From positions 1-47,974 of the forward strand of contig CAINHO010000017.1 of the NCBI GenBank assembly GCA_903848935.1: DNA of 47,974 nt, read 5' to 3'. Shown in pieces: positions 1-5,479 of this stretch (positions are counted from its first letter, which is position 1; each line of letters opens with the position of its first letter). The translations under genes were made by a program, and so were the position numbers. A model generated the notes under the pieces. That model saw only the letters and a list, made by a program, of their open reading frames with translations, did no database searches and was not told the DNA's origin. The stretch comes from an uncultured Pseudomonadota bacterium. Lineage in GTDB: Bacteria > Pseudomonadota > Gammaproteobacteria > Methylococcales > Methylomonadaceae.

Positions 1-1
1 A

Positions 2-277
2 GGGAATTGGCAACTTAATGACACAATCCAAAGCAAAATTATTGCGTTGGCTTTTTCGATGGCGGCAGAGATTGAACGAGATTTGATTTCGCAACATACC
101 AAAGAGGCGTTGCAATTCAAGAAGGAACAGGGACTGAAATTAGGTCGCCCAACAGGCGTGGGGAAAAGTAAGTTGGATGCTTTTAAACCTGAGATTGAAA
201 GTTTGTTAGCAAATGGTTCAACACAAAAATTTGTCGCACAACGTTACAAAACGACAGAGGCGAATTTACATAATTAG
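2..277 (+). CDS. serine site-specific recombinase (resolvase/invertase), C-terminal part
   Basis: This is the C-terminal part of a small serine recombinase of the resolvase/DNA invertase family; the frame is open to the left edge, so the catalytic N-terminus lies outside. Visible are the end of the catalytic domain and long E helix (LNDTIQSKII, MAAEIERDLIS) and the start of the DNA-binding domain (LGRPTGVGKSKLD, NGSTQKFVAQRY, TTEANLHN). In close relatives LHN is followed by tryptophan and two lysines. Here the tryptophan position is TAG and the next codons still read Leu-Lys-Lys, so the last few residues appear lost through a nonsense change. The protein may still work because only the extreme C-terminus is affected. 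Its position at the border of a toxin-antitoxin and IS-rich segment suggests it belongs to a mobile element that extends to the left. Confidence 0.85.
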   Translation, partial: GNWQLNDTIQSKIIALAFSMAAEIERDLISQHTKEALQFKKEQGLKLGRPTGVGKSKLDAFKPEIESLLANGSTQKFVAQRYKTTEANLHN

Positions 278-359
278 CTTAAAAAGAATCATTTGATGAC
301 CTCACGCGAGCGATTCCAATCCTAAAATCCTATAGGACTTTTGTGTCGTTTGTTTAAAC

Positions 360-920
360 TCACCCACAATCAGAATGTACAATCAATCCTTTATCTGGCT
401 GACGATGTGTGATTGCCATACTCAAGGCATTGCAAACCAATTCAGCAGGCATAGTTGATGAGGTTGCCCAGCCGATAATTTTGCGTGAAAATAAGTCCAT
501 CACCACCGCTAAATATAACCAGCCCGATGCTGTACGAATGTAAGTAATATTGCTAGTCCAAGCCTGATTGGGCTTTTCTGGCGAAAAATCCCGATTCAAA
601 ACATTTTCAAACACGGGTAAGTTATGTTTGCTGTCGGTCGTCGCGGTAGACCGTCTTGAGCTGATGTTTTCGCATCAACGTTCGGATCTATTTTTATGCC
701 ATGATGTTGCTGTAAAGCCTGTTGCAAGCGGCGTGAGCCATAAGTTTGCCCTGATTCTTCAAAGGCACTTTTTAACGCTACGCTGGTGATACAAATCGAC
801 TGCGGCGCGTTTACACGTTTTTTTGTCGCATAAATGCCCGCTCGACTGACCTCAAATACCTCGCAAATTTTGACGGTATCGGCTGCCTTCTCCGCTTGCA
901 ACTTACTGATTAAGTCGTGC
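360..920 (-). pseudogene. IS3-family transposase OrfB, frameshifted and truncated
   Basis: Fragments of the DDE integrase subunit lie in different frames. The first reads KLQAEKAADTVKICEVFEVS and QTYGSRRLQQALQQHHGIKI. The frame then breaks near 690, a middle piece reads RKHQLKTVYRDDRQQT, and after a second break near 625 the catalytic core resumes as FENVLNRDFSPEKPNQAW. The expected first Asp of the DDE triad (usually SDITYIRT) is Asn here (SNITYIRT); the second region (VVMDLFSRKIIGW) is intact. The third motif begins as HSDCG where HSDRG is usual, and the frame ends there, so the catalytic Glu region is missing. Confidence 0.85.
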
Positions 921-921
921 T

Positions 922-1218
<297 letters not shown>

Positions 1219-1282
1219 TTTTTCACTCCTATGTTGGCATTTTACAACCTATAGGCGTGTCTGTTTTCATTAGACCATTACA

Positions 1283-1332
1283 GGCTTTCTATTTACACCA
1301 CCCGCACCGCGCTTTCGCAAGATGAGGGTTTT
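1283..1332. repeat. cassette-repeat constant module, copy A, cut by the IS
   Basis: This is the right half of the repeat that separates the cassettes. It follows directly after the IS left end and lies downstream of the minus-strand gene at 1358. It reads ggctttctatttaca, then a variant of the cacc...gatgaggg core. The small internal hairpin has a different sequence from the other copies but still pairs (GCG-cttt-CGC). The hairpin half of the repeat is missing because the IS replaced it. Confidence 0.7.
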
Positions 1333-1357
1333 GTTTAGTATTTCAAGCAAAGCTGCT

Positions 1358-1798
1358 TTACAAAAACTTAATCGCCGCGACAATCATCCCACCGACAGAA
1401 ATGGTTGTGGCAAACGACCAAATCATAAAATGGTCAATTCTTGCCGTGAGTTGCTCAAAACGTTTGTCTATTTGCTCAAAACGTTTGTCTACTTGCTCAA
1501 AACGTTTCGTTGTCTCTGCTTGTATTTGTTCAAAACGCTTGTCCATATCTTCACGCAATTCACGCATTTCAGAGCTTAATCGCTCATTCATTTTTTCCAT
1601 TTGCGAACTTAAACGAATGTCCAAATTTTGCACGTCTTCTCGTAATTCCACATCCAAATGAGCAAAATGATTAGTTTGTGCTTTGAGCATTAAAATCATC
1701 ATCTGTTCAGGCGCAATTCCCTCACCACTGGCTACTTTCTCCATCACTTTTTGCGCTTGACTATCTAGCCAATCCTCAAAAAATTTATCGTCAAACAT
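1358..1798 (-). CDS. coiled-coil protein with C-terminal membrane anchor
   Basis: A 146-residue protein with an N-terminal segment (FFEDWLDSQAQKVMEK) and a long coiled coil from about residue 45 to 120. The coil contains near-perfect seven-residue units (KRFEQVD, KRFEQID, KRFEQLT) encoded by a 21-base tandem repeat. One C-terminal hydrophobic helix follows (about 125-146, ISVGGMIVAAIKFL). The layout resembles DUF1640/CCDC90-type coiled-coil anchors. Function is unknown. It is the same architecture as the gene at 4601 in this array, although the sequences differ. Translation starts at the ATG at 1798, 36 bases past an extended -10 box in the repeat upstream. The short tandem repeat could make the coil length variable. 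Confidence 0.75.
   Translation of the reverse strand: MFDDKFFEDWLDSQAQKVMEKVASGEGIAPEQMMILMLKAQTNHFAHLDVELREDVQNLDIRLSSQMEKMNERLSSEMRELREDMDKRFEQIQAETTKRFEQVDKRFEQIDKRFEQLTARIDHFMIWSFATTISVGGMIVAAIKFL
1449..1511. repeat. 21-base tandem repeat within the coiled-coil gene
   Basis: About three copies of a 21-base unit (core ttgctcaaaacgtttgtcta) encode successive KRFEQxD heptads of the gene on the minus strand. The first two copies are nearly identical and the third is diverged. Confidence 0.75.
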
Positions 1799-1834
1799 TG
1801 TTTCGTTTTCCCAGAAAGCTAAAATTCAGTCCAA

Positions 1835-1843
1835 ATTCTACCA
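1835..1843 (-). promoter_or_regulatory. extended -10 promoter in cassette repeat, copy B
   Basis: Read on the minus strand the sequence is TGG-TAGAAT, a TGn extended -10 with five of six matches to TATAAT. It lies 36 bases before the ATG at 1798. The same string recurs at the same place relative to the hairpin in copies D and F, and as TGG-TAAAAT in copy E. No convincing -35 is present, which an extended -10 does not need. Confidence 0.5.
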
Positions 1844-1854
1844 CGCCCCACAAC

Positions 1855-1895
1855 AAAAAAGCCCACTCTGCAATTCACAGAAGAACGGACTTTTT
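1855..1895. terminator. terminator-like hairpin, copy B (variant with 1896 element attached)
   Basis: A run of A, then GCCC, a loop, then CGGAC followed by five T. The arms pair with one mismatch and are flanked by A and T runs, so the hairpin could work in both directions. The loop and right arm differ from copies C, D, E, G and H but match copy F, which also abuts a DUF559 element. Confidence 0.6.
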
Positions 1896-2177
1896 GCTTT
1901 CCCCCCTTTGAAGGGGGGCAGGGGGATGTGCTTTAAACTCTCATTTCAACCTCTTTCAAAATCACCGAAACGACCCCATTCAATTCCGAAAACACCTGTG
2001 AATTATCAAACCGAATCACTTTCAAACCCAACGATTCCAACACTTTCCTCCGCTCCCGTTTGATTCTTACGCAATTCACGCGCTAACCGTTTGGTCGTTC
2101 TTGCATACGGCAACATCTTTTCCACCTTCGAGATTAAAGCATATCCCCCCTGCCCCCCTTTTCAAAGGGGAGAAAGC
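1896..2177. mobile_element. DUF559-nuclease element, copy 1 (internally deleted)
   Basis: A 282-base unit is bounded by inverted repeats of about 40 bases. The left arm runs from gcttt through a C run, tttgaa, a G run and ggatgtgctttaa (1896-1936). The right arm is its near-perfect complement (2134-2177). Between the arms lie the two ends of a DUF559 gene. Compared with copy 2 at 4040-4499, this copy lacks 177 bases lying between two 18-base direct repeats that differ by one base. Palindromic G/C-rich arms flanking a DUF559 gene suggest a small non-autonomous mobile element, but no target duplication is evident. Confidence 0.7.
1933..2116 (-). pseudogene. DUF559 endonuclease-like gene, internally deleted
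   Basis: The reading frame begins MLPYARTTKRLARELRKN, the normal start of DUF559 (Vsr-like, PD-(D/E)XK) proteins. After RKNQTGAEE it jumps directly to the 3' end of the gene (ESLGLKVIRFDNSQ in another frame). The whole catalytic centre seen in copy 2 (LVIELDGSQH) is missing. The junction carries a single copy of the direct repeat present twice in copy 2. It cannot encode a working nuclease. Confidence 0.8.
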
Positions 2178-2178
2178 A

Positions 2179-2256
2179 AAAGCCCACTCTCCAGTTCAAC
2201 ACCAAAGAGCGGGCTTTCTATTTACAACACCCCCACCCTGCCGAGGCACGATGAGA
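2179..2256 (-). terminator. cassette repeat copy C: hairpin plus constant module
   Basis: On the minus strand the constant module (GATGAGA...TAAATAG read in reverse) follows the stop of the DUF2283 gene. It leads into a hairpin with 9-base arms GCCCGCTCT and AGAGTGGGC (one G:U pair), a 15-base loop and then a T-rich tract, which is a Rho-independent terminator. The promoter segment of other copies is absent because the DUF559 element's arm replaces it. Confidence 0.75.
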
Positions 2257-2259
2257 GCG

Positions 2260-2454
2260 TTAAGCTACTTTCTTTTCTTGCAATGGCAATAAGCCACTTT
2301 GGCTCGCGTCTAACACGACCATTTGAACAATGTGATTATTTACATCGTAAGACAACACAATGTTCCAATCCTGTGCCGTTTCCTTAACGATAGGATTGTC
2401 ACTAAAATGAAGCTCTAAAATGTCATCATCTGAATAATAAAACGTTTTCATCAT
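2260..2454 (-). CDS. DUF2283 family protein, likely antitoxin partner
   Basis: A 64-residue acidic protein of the DUF2283 family (MMKTFYYSDDDILELHFSD at the start, WNIVLSYDVNNHIVQMVVLD in the centre). Such proteins usually sit directly after a DUF4258 gene, as here, and are thought to be the antitoxin half of a TA pair. Its ATG overlaps the stop of the DUF4258 gene in an ATGA junction, so the two are translationally coupled. The tail LLPLQEKKVA is short and charged. Biochemical function is not established; the TA role is inferred from the pairing and the array context. Confidence 0.75.
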   Translation of the reverse strand: MMKTFYYSDDDILELHFSDNPIVKETAQDWNIVLSYDVNNHIVQMVVLDASQSGLLPLQEKKVA

Positions 2455-2717
2455 GAATCCTCAAAACTAAAGTGAAACATCACCGTTTTAACAACAACGG
2501 CTTGATCAATCACAACCGCTACACAAATTAAATTGTCGTTCCGACTTTCGTAAAATTTAGCAATCCAAGCATGTTTGTCGTCTTTGTACTTTAATTCACC
2601 CGTTTCAATCAAATCAAAAAGTAATTCATCATCAATTGAACGTTCAATCATTCGCTTTCTAGCGTGTGCCGTAATGTGTATGGCACCTTTAAAACGTGAA
2701 CTGACCAATTTTATCAT
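2451..2717 (-). CDS. DUF4258 family protein, likely toxin
   Basis: An 88-residue basic protein of the DUF4258 family, a RelE/BrnT-sized fold. Conserved features are HITAHARKRMIERSI near the N-terminus, DLIETGELKYKDDKHAW in the centre, and the strand pattern VAVVIDQAVVVKTVMFHF at the end. I chose the second ATG of the pair at 2720-2715 because GGAAG lies five bases upstream. A longer frame back to 2756 would run through the promoter of the repeat. It is co-transcribed with the DUF2283 gene, overlapping it by four bases. A toxin role is inferred, not shown. Confidence 0.75.
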   Translation of the reverse strand: MIKLVSSRFKGAIHITAHARKRMIERSIDDELLFDLIETGELKYKDDKHAWIAKFYESRNDNLICVAVVIDQAVVVKTVMFHFSFEDS

Positions 2718-2734
2718 CATTTCTTCCAGCTCAA

Positions 2735-2743
2735 ATTCTACCA
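2735..2743 (-). promoter_or_regulatory. extended -10 promoter in cassette repeat, copy D
   Basis: TGG-TAGAAT on the minus strand, 17 bases before the start of the DUF4258 gene, giving a very short leader that still includes GGAAG. Same sequence and position as in copies B and F. Confidence 0.5.
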
Positions 2744-2754
2744 CGCCCCACAAC

Positions 2755-2840
2755 AAAAAAGCCCACTCTCCAGTTCAACACCAAAGAGCGGGCTTTCTAT
2801 TTACAACACCCACCACCCCGCCAATGGCAAGATGAGGGGG
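2755..2840 (-). terminator. cassette repeat copy D: hairpin plus constant module
   Basis: The hairpin arms (2761-2769 and 2785-2793) match copy C. The constant module at 2797-2840 lies directly downstream of the BrnA-like gene. Its small internal hairpin reads GCC-aat-GGC instead of TGCC-ga-GGCA, a paired replacement that keeps the stem. Confidence 0.75.
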
Positions 2841-2858
2841 TTGTTTAGCATTTCAATT

Positions 2859-3062
2859 CTAAGCAATTGCTTGCTGTTTTGGTAATGCCGTCAAAATTGC
2901 TCTTAACGCCCGATTTACAGCATCTTCTGTAGTAAAAACTTTAGCCACATCTTCGTCGAGTGTGACATTAACAACCTGCTTGGCAAAACGATTTGGTTTG
3001 GCTTTGCTGTAATCAAAATGATATTCAGGTAATAAATCTTCAGTTTCTGTGATCGCGTTCAT
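2859..3062 (-). CDS. BrnA-like antitoxin
   Basis: A 67-residue protein starting MNAITETEDLLPEYHFDY, with the strand VVNVTLDEDVAKVF and a helix pair (TEDAVNRALRAILTAL) that looks like the ribbon-helix-helix DNA-binding fold of BrnA/CopG-type antitoxins. The N-terminal DLLPEYHFDYSKAKPNRFA is typical of antitoxins paired with BrnT-type toxins. It overlaps the toxin gene upstream by 23 bases, so the pair is one transcript. BrnA antitoxins normally repress their own operon and neutralise BrnT; that role is inferred here. Confidence 0.8.
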   Translation of the reverse strand: MNAITETEDLLPEYHFDYSKAKPNRFAKQVVNVTLDEDVAKVFTTEDAVNRALRAILTALPKQQAIA

Positions 3063-3321
3063 AATTTCTCACCTCAGTAGTCGTTGCAGGTCTAGCACTA
3101 ATAATTCGGATTGCATCAGCACGTTCTGTAAAAGAGATTACAAGCAACCGCCGTGCATTTGATGTTCCGATAATCAACTCTCTTTGCTCTCCAATTGAGT
3201 TCCAAACATCATCGAAAATGTTAGCCAACCCGTCATCAAAAACAGTCTTGGCTTCATTGAAGTCAACACCATGTTTCTTTAAATTGCTTGCCGATTTAAC
3301 TTCATCCCATTCAAATTTCAT
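3040..3321 (-). CDS. brnT: BrnT family ribonuclease toxin
   Basis: A 93-residue BrnT (DUF497) toxin. The opening MKFEWDEVKSASNLKKHGVD is the family signature (FEWDxxKxxxNxxKHGVxF), followed by NEAKTVFDD, the GEQRELIIGTSNARRLLVIS sheet and FTERADAIRIISAR at the end. BrnT is a RelE-like RNase that halts growth by cutting RNA. I place the start at the ATG at 3321 rather than 3333 because GGA lies upstream and because the signature begins there. The gene is driven from an extended -10 in repeat copy E and overlaps its antitoxin. Confidence 0.88.
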   Translation of the reverse strand: MKFEWDEVKSASNLKKHGVDFNEAKTVFDDGLANIFDDVWNSIGEQRELIIGTSNARRLLVISFTERADAIRIISARPATTTEVRNYERDHRN

Positions 3322-3349
3322 AACCGATTCCATTTTTAAATCAGCTCAA

Positions 3350-3358
3350 ATTTTACCA
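3350..3358 (-). promoter_or_regulatory. extended -10 promoter in cassette repeat, copy E
   Basis: TGG-TAAAAT on the minus strand, 28 bases before the brnT start. One base differs from copies B, D and F (G to A) and still gives five of six matches to TATAAT. Confidence 0.45.
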
Positions 3359-3370
3359 CGCCCCACAAAC

Positions 3371-3413
3371 AAAAAAGCCCACTCTCCAGTTCAACACCAA
3401 AGAGCGGGCTTTC
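3371..3413 (-). terminator. cassette repeat copy E: hairpin only
   Basis: Same 9-base arms as copy C (3377-3385 and 3401-3409), lying directly after the short antitoxin gene. The constant module found in other copies is missing and only cttatttca remains, which suggests a deletion that may also have altered the end of the antitoxin gene. Confidence 0.7.
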
Positions 3414-3423
3414 TTATTTCACA

Positions 3424-3606
3424 TCAAGCCGCCATAGCAGAATCATGCACATTATGATTATGCAAAACGTGTTTTTTGACGTGTGTTTCTTTTCGCACAA
3501 CTTGTAATTTTTTTGGATGGTGAATAATTATCCCTTCAACTTCTTCGCCCGAAGCGTGAGCAATTGCTTCTTTTAAGCCTTGGCTAATTCTTTCAAATGC
3601 GTTCAT
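3424..3606 (-). CDS. short HigA/NadS-type antitoxin lacking its helix-turn-helix
   Basis: A 60-residue protein whose first 34 residues (MNAFERISQGLKEAIAHASG, EEVEGIIIHHPKKL) match the N-terminus of XRE-type antitoxins paired with RelE/HigB-like toxins. In such antitoxins about 60 more residues form the helix-turn-helix. Here the sequence diverges into a Lys/His-rich tail (THVKKHVLHNHNVHDS) and ends; I found no continuation of the helix-turn-helix in the other minus frames up to the terminator. It overlaps the toxin gene by 14 bases. It may be a decayed antitoxin, or it may still bind toxin without DNA binding. Loss of the repeat's constant module just downstream favours a deletion. Confidence 0.6.
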   Translation of the reverse strand: MNAFERISQGLKEAIAHASGEEVEGIIIHHPKKLQVVRKETHVKKHVLHNHNVHDSAMAA

Positions 3607-3946
3607 TGTTTTTTCCTTCTAATGCAGTAGCAACTAAAATATCAACTAATTTTGCTAAATTATTACGCTCTTCAGCAGTTAAATTATCCCGTTCATTCTT
3701 CGCAAAAAGTGTCACCAGATATAGCGGTAATTTGTCGCTATGAAAATAATAAATCACTCTCACACCACCACTTTTTCCACGTCCACCTTTGCCCCAACGT
3801 AATTTTCTCACCCCTCCAGTGCCTTGCATAATATCACCTGCTTTAGGATTTTTAGCTAAAAAATCTATGATGTCTTGGCGTTCTTCAGTTGATAAATGCT
3901 TTTCAGCAAAAGAAATATAACTTGGCAGTTCAGCAACAGTATTCAT
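3593..3946 (-). CDS. RelE/HigB-like toxin
   Basis: A 117-residue toxin of the RelE superfamily, HigB2/COG4737 type. Family features are LSTEERQDIIDFLAKNPKAG, the basic MQGTGGVRKLRWGKGGRGKS, the strand GGVRVIYYF and LYLVTLFAKNERDNLTAEER. These toxins cut mRNA on the ribosome. The ORF starts at the ATG at 3946 and shares an overlap with the short antitoxin. It is read from the extended -10 in repeat copy F. The toxin looks complete although its antitoxin is shortened, which is unusual because a free toxin would be harmful. Confidence 0.82.
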   Translation of the reverse strand: MNTVAELPSYISFAEKHLSTEERQDIIDFLAKNPKAGDIMQGTGGVRKLRWGKGGRGKSGGVRVIYYFHSDKLPLYLVTLFAKNERDNLTAEERNNLAKLVDILVATALEGKNNERI

Positions 3947-3977
3947 TTTTTATTTACGAGTATTTAAAAGTCGCCAA

Positions 3978-3986
3978 ATTCTACCA
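3978..3986 (-). promoter_or_regulatory. extended -10 promoter in cassette repeat, copy F
   Basis: TGG-TAGAAT on the minus strand, 31 bases upstream of the RelE-like toxin start and immediately downstream of the hairpin, as in copies B and D. Confidence 0.5.
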
Positions 3987-3988
3987 CG

Positions 3989-4039
3989 CCCCACAAACAA
4001 AAAAGCCCACTCTGCAATTCACAGAAAAACGGACTTTTT
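3989..4039. terminator. terminator-like hairpin, copy F
   Basis: An A run, GCCC, a loop with the same ctgcaattcacagaa string as copy B, then CGGAC and five T. It directly abuts the left inverted repeat of the second DUF559 element. Confidence 0.6.
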
Positions 4040-4499
4040 GCTTTCCCCCCCTTTGAAGGGGGGCAGGGGGGATGTGCTTTAAACTCGCATTTCAACCTCT
4101 TTCAAAATCACCGAAACGACCCCATTCAATTCCGAAAACACCTGCGAATTATCAAACCGAATCACTTTCAAACCCAACGATTCCAACACTTTCGTCCGCT
4201 CAACATCATACGTCAGCGCGTCAGGTTCATAATGCTGCGAACCATCTAACTCAATGACTAACTTCGCCTCAACACCGTAAAAATCTACAATGTAACCCGC
4301 TATCGGTCTTTGTCGATTGAACTGCACGCCCAAAATCTGTTTGCGGCGAATTTGTGACCACAACACTTTCCTCCGCTCCCGTTTGATTCTTACGCAATTC
4401 ACGCGCTAACGGTTTGGTCGTTCTTGAATACGGCAACATCTTTTCCACCTTCGAGATTAAAGCACATCCCCCCTGCCCCCCTTCAAAGGGGGGAGAGCA
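4040..4499. mobile_element. DUF559-nuclease element, copy 2 (full length)
   Basis: A 460-base unit with terminal inverted repeats at 4040-4082 and 4457-4499, each about 43 bases. The arms contain C7/G6-type runs around tttgaa and gcagg and end with ctttaa toward the gene. The unit contains one DUF559 gene on the minus strand. It is nearly identical to copy 1 outside the deletion, which points to recent duplication. Both copies lie next to the same variant hairpin (copies B and F), so either the element inserted there once and the region was duplicated, or it targets that hairpin. Confidence 0.7.
4079..4439 (-). pseudogene. DUF559 endonuclease-like gene, frameshifted
   Basis: Joining two frames gives a nearly complete DUF559 (Vsr-like PD-(D/E)XK) protein. 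It starts MLPYSRTTKPLARELRKN (4439), and after the shift continues LWSQIRRKQILGVQFNRQ, IAGYIVDFYGVEAKLVIELD, GSQHYEPDALTYDVERTKVL and ESLGLKVIRFDNSQVF. The likely catalytic Asp and Glu are in VDFY and VIELDGSQH. The shift sits at about 4372-4376, exactly within an 18-base string that also occurs at 4184-4201, so a template-switch error between the two may have caused it. Without frameshifting the second frame could start only at an alternative codon near 4402. I call it broken. Confidence 0.7.
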
Positions 4500-4502
4500 T
4501 TC

Positions 4503-4584
4503 AAAAAAGCCCACTCTTCAGTTCAACACCAAAGAGCGGGCTTTTTATTTACAACACCCCCACCCTGCTGAGGCACGATGACGG
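4503..4584 (-). terminator. cassette repeat copy G: hairpin plus constant module
   Basis: Arms at 4509-4517 and 4533-4541 with T runs on both sides. The constant module lies at 4547-4584, downstream of the 4601 gene. The upstream promoter part is replaced by the DUF559 element arm. Confidence 0.72.
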
Positions 4585-4600
4585 TTTTATTTTGTTCCCA

Positions 4601-4903
4601 TCAATGAAAAAATGCAATTTTGATTAACGCACTAGCAATAACACCAAGGCAAACAAAAATTGCTTTGTTTGTCCATTTGGTAAATTGCAACTCTTGTTTG
4701 ATGTCATGAAAACCGTCTTTCATCTCACCTCGCAACTGCTCAATTTTAATTTCAGTTTCTTTAATGCGTAAATCTAAGAAATCTTTTGTCAACGTTTCAC
4801 CTTGAACTTTTGCGATTGTTTTCGCAATCGATTCTGCTTGTGAGCGTTCAATACCCACTTGAATCATCTCGGTAGTTGCTTGTAATGTGTCAAAGTATGC
4901 CAT
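4601..4903 (-). CDS. DUF1640-like coiled-coil membrane-anchored protein
   Basis: A 100-residue protein with an amphipathic N-terminus (MAYFDTLQATTEMIQVGIER), a short coiled coil around residues 35-70 (LRIKETEIKIEQLRGEMKDG) and one C-terminal membrane helix (AIFVCLGVIASALIKIAFF). This is the layout of the small DUF1640/CCDC90-type proteins common in gammaproteobacteria, whose role is unknown. A parallel architecture occurs at 1358. It stands alone between two copies of the cassette repeat. The start at 4903 has a weak ribosome site (CAGGAATCATC) upstream. No promoter module of the B/D/F type precedes it. Confidence 0.75.
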   Translation of the reverse strand: MAYFDTLQATTEMIQVGIERSQAESIAKTIAKVQGETLTKDFLDLRIKETEIKIEQLRGEMKDGFHDIKQELQFTKWTNKAIFVCLGVIASALIKIAFFH

Positions 4904-4934
4904 GATGATTCCTGCTAGTTTTTAGATTCATTTC

Positions 4935-5017
4935 AAAAAAGCCCACTCTCCCGTTCAACACCAAAGAGCGGGCTTTTTATTTACAACACCCCCACCCTGC
5001 CGAGACACGATGAGGGA
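4935..5017 (-). terminator. cassette repeat copy H: hairpin plus constant module
   Basis: Arms at 4941-4949 and 4965-4973. The constant module lies at 4979-5017 and begins six bases after the vapD stop. One base change (gagaca for gaggca) weakens the small inner hairpin. Confidence 0.75.
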
Positions 5018-5022
5018 TTTCA

Positions 5023-5328
5023 TCAAACAGGCAACCCCGCCGCTTTTAAAACCGCAGGTAACAAGTCATTATCATCTTCAATTCGTAACATCCGAATATC
5101 TTTAATTGAAGGTGCAAACCAAGGATTATTTGTGGTTAAACTCATGACCGCCAAAACACAAGAAACCGCATTGACCGTCTCATCACCAAAATAAACACTT
5201 CCTTGTTGACGCGAAAATCCATGTGCTGCCAACGCTCTTTTAATATCGTTGTAAGCGTTTGTATAACTCGCATTATGATAATTTTTTGATAACATTTCTT
5301 GATCTAAATCAAACGTAATTGCATACAT
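5023..5328 (-). CDS. vapD: VapD family endoribonuclease
   Basis: A 101-residue VapD protein, a ribonuclease with a Cas2-like ferredoxin fold. The opening MYAITFDLDQEMLSKNY, with the Asp of FDLD, and the following YTNAYNDIKRALAAHGFSRQ and QGSVYFGDE are family hallmarks; the end DDNDLLPAVLKAAGL is also typical. VapD can act as a TA toxin or as a regulator of mRNA stability. No antitoxin gene is adjacent: the neighbour upstream is the giant 5480 gene, separated by a repeat, and a gene too short to recognise is not seen. GGGAG lies about six bases before the ATG at 5328. Confidence 0.88.
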   Translation of the reverse strand: MYAITFDLDQEMLSKNYHNASYTNAYNDIKRALAAHGFSRQQGSVYFGDETVNAVSCVLAVMSLTTNNPWFAPSIKDIRMLRIEDDNDLLPAVLKAAGLPV

Positions 5329-5361
5329 TTCATTCTCCCTTATTCAGTATTTTTATTTATT

Positions 5362-5434
5362 AAAAAAACCGCCTTCCTTTCGTCCAGCGGTTTCTATTTA
5401 CAACACCCCCACCCTGCCGAGGCAAGATGAGGGG
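5362..5434 (-). terminator. terminator of the giant Calx-beta gene plus constant module, copy I
   Basis: On the minus strand the arms GAAACCGC and GCGGTTT flank a 14-base loop and are followed by seven T, a good Rho-independent terminator. The hairpin sequence is unlike the other copies, but it is joined to the same constant module (5394-5434). The repeat is therefore modular. Confidence 0.8.
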
Positions 5435-5479
5435 TTTCGGAGTTTTTAAGCAACCGTTAACGGTTACTTTTACTGTTGA

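Noticed and set aside
2091-2387. Plus-strand proteins containing PPCPPFQRGE-type sequence in the repeats
   Set aside because: These frames run through the inverted arms and hairpins and have no support beyond being open.
4361-4402. Programmed frameshift for expression of the DUF559 nuclease
   Set aside because: No slippery heptamer with a pause structure is evident and the shift coincides with a repeated string prone to copying error; a mutation is simpler.
1283-5434. Integron cassette array with attC sites
   Set aside because: The array of promoter-poor cassettes and a GTTGAAC string in the hairpin loop recall attC, but a second core site at the proper distance is absent, several cassettes carry their own promoter, and no integron integrase is in view. 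An attC covariance search would decide.
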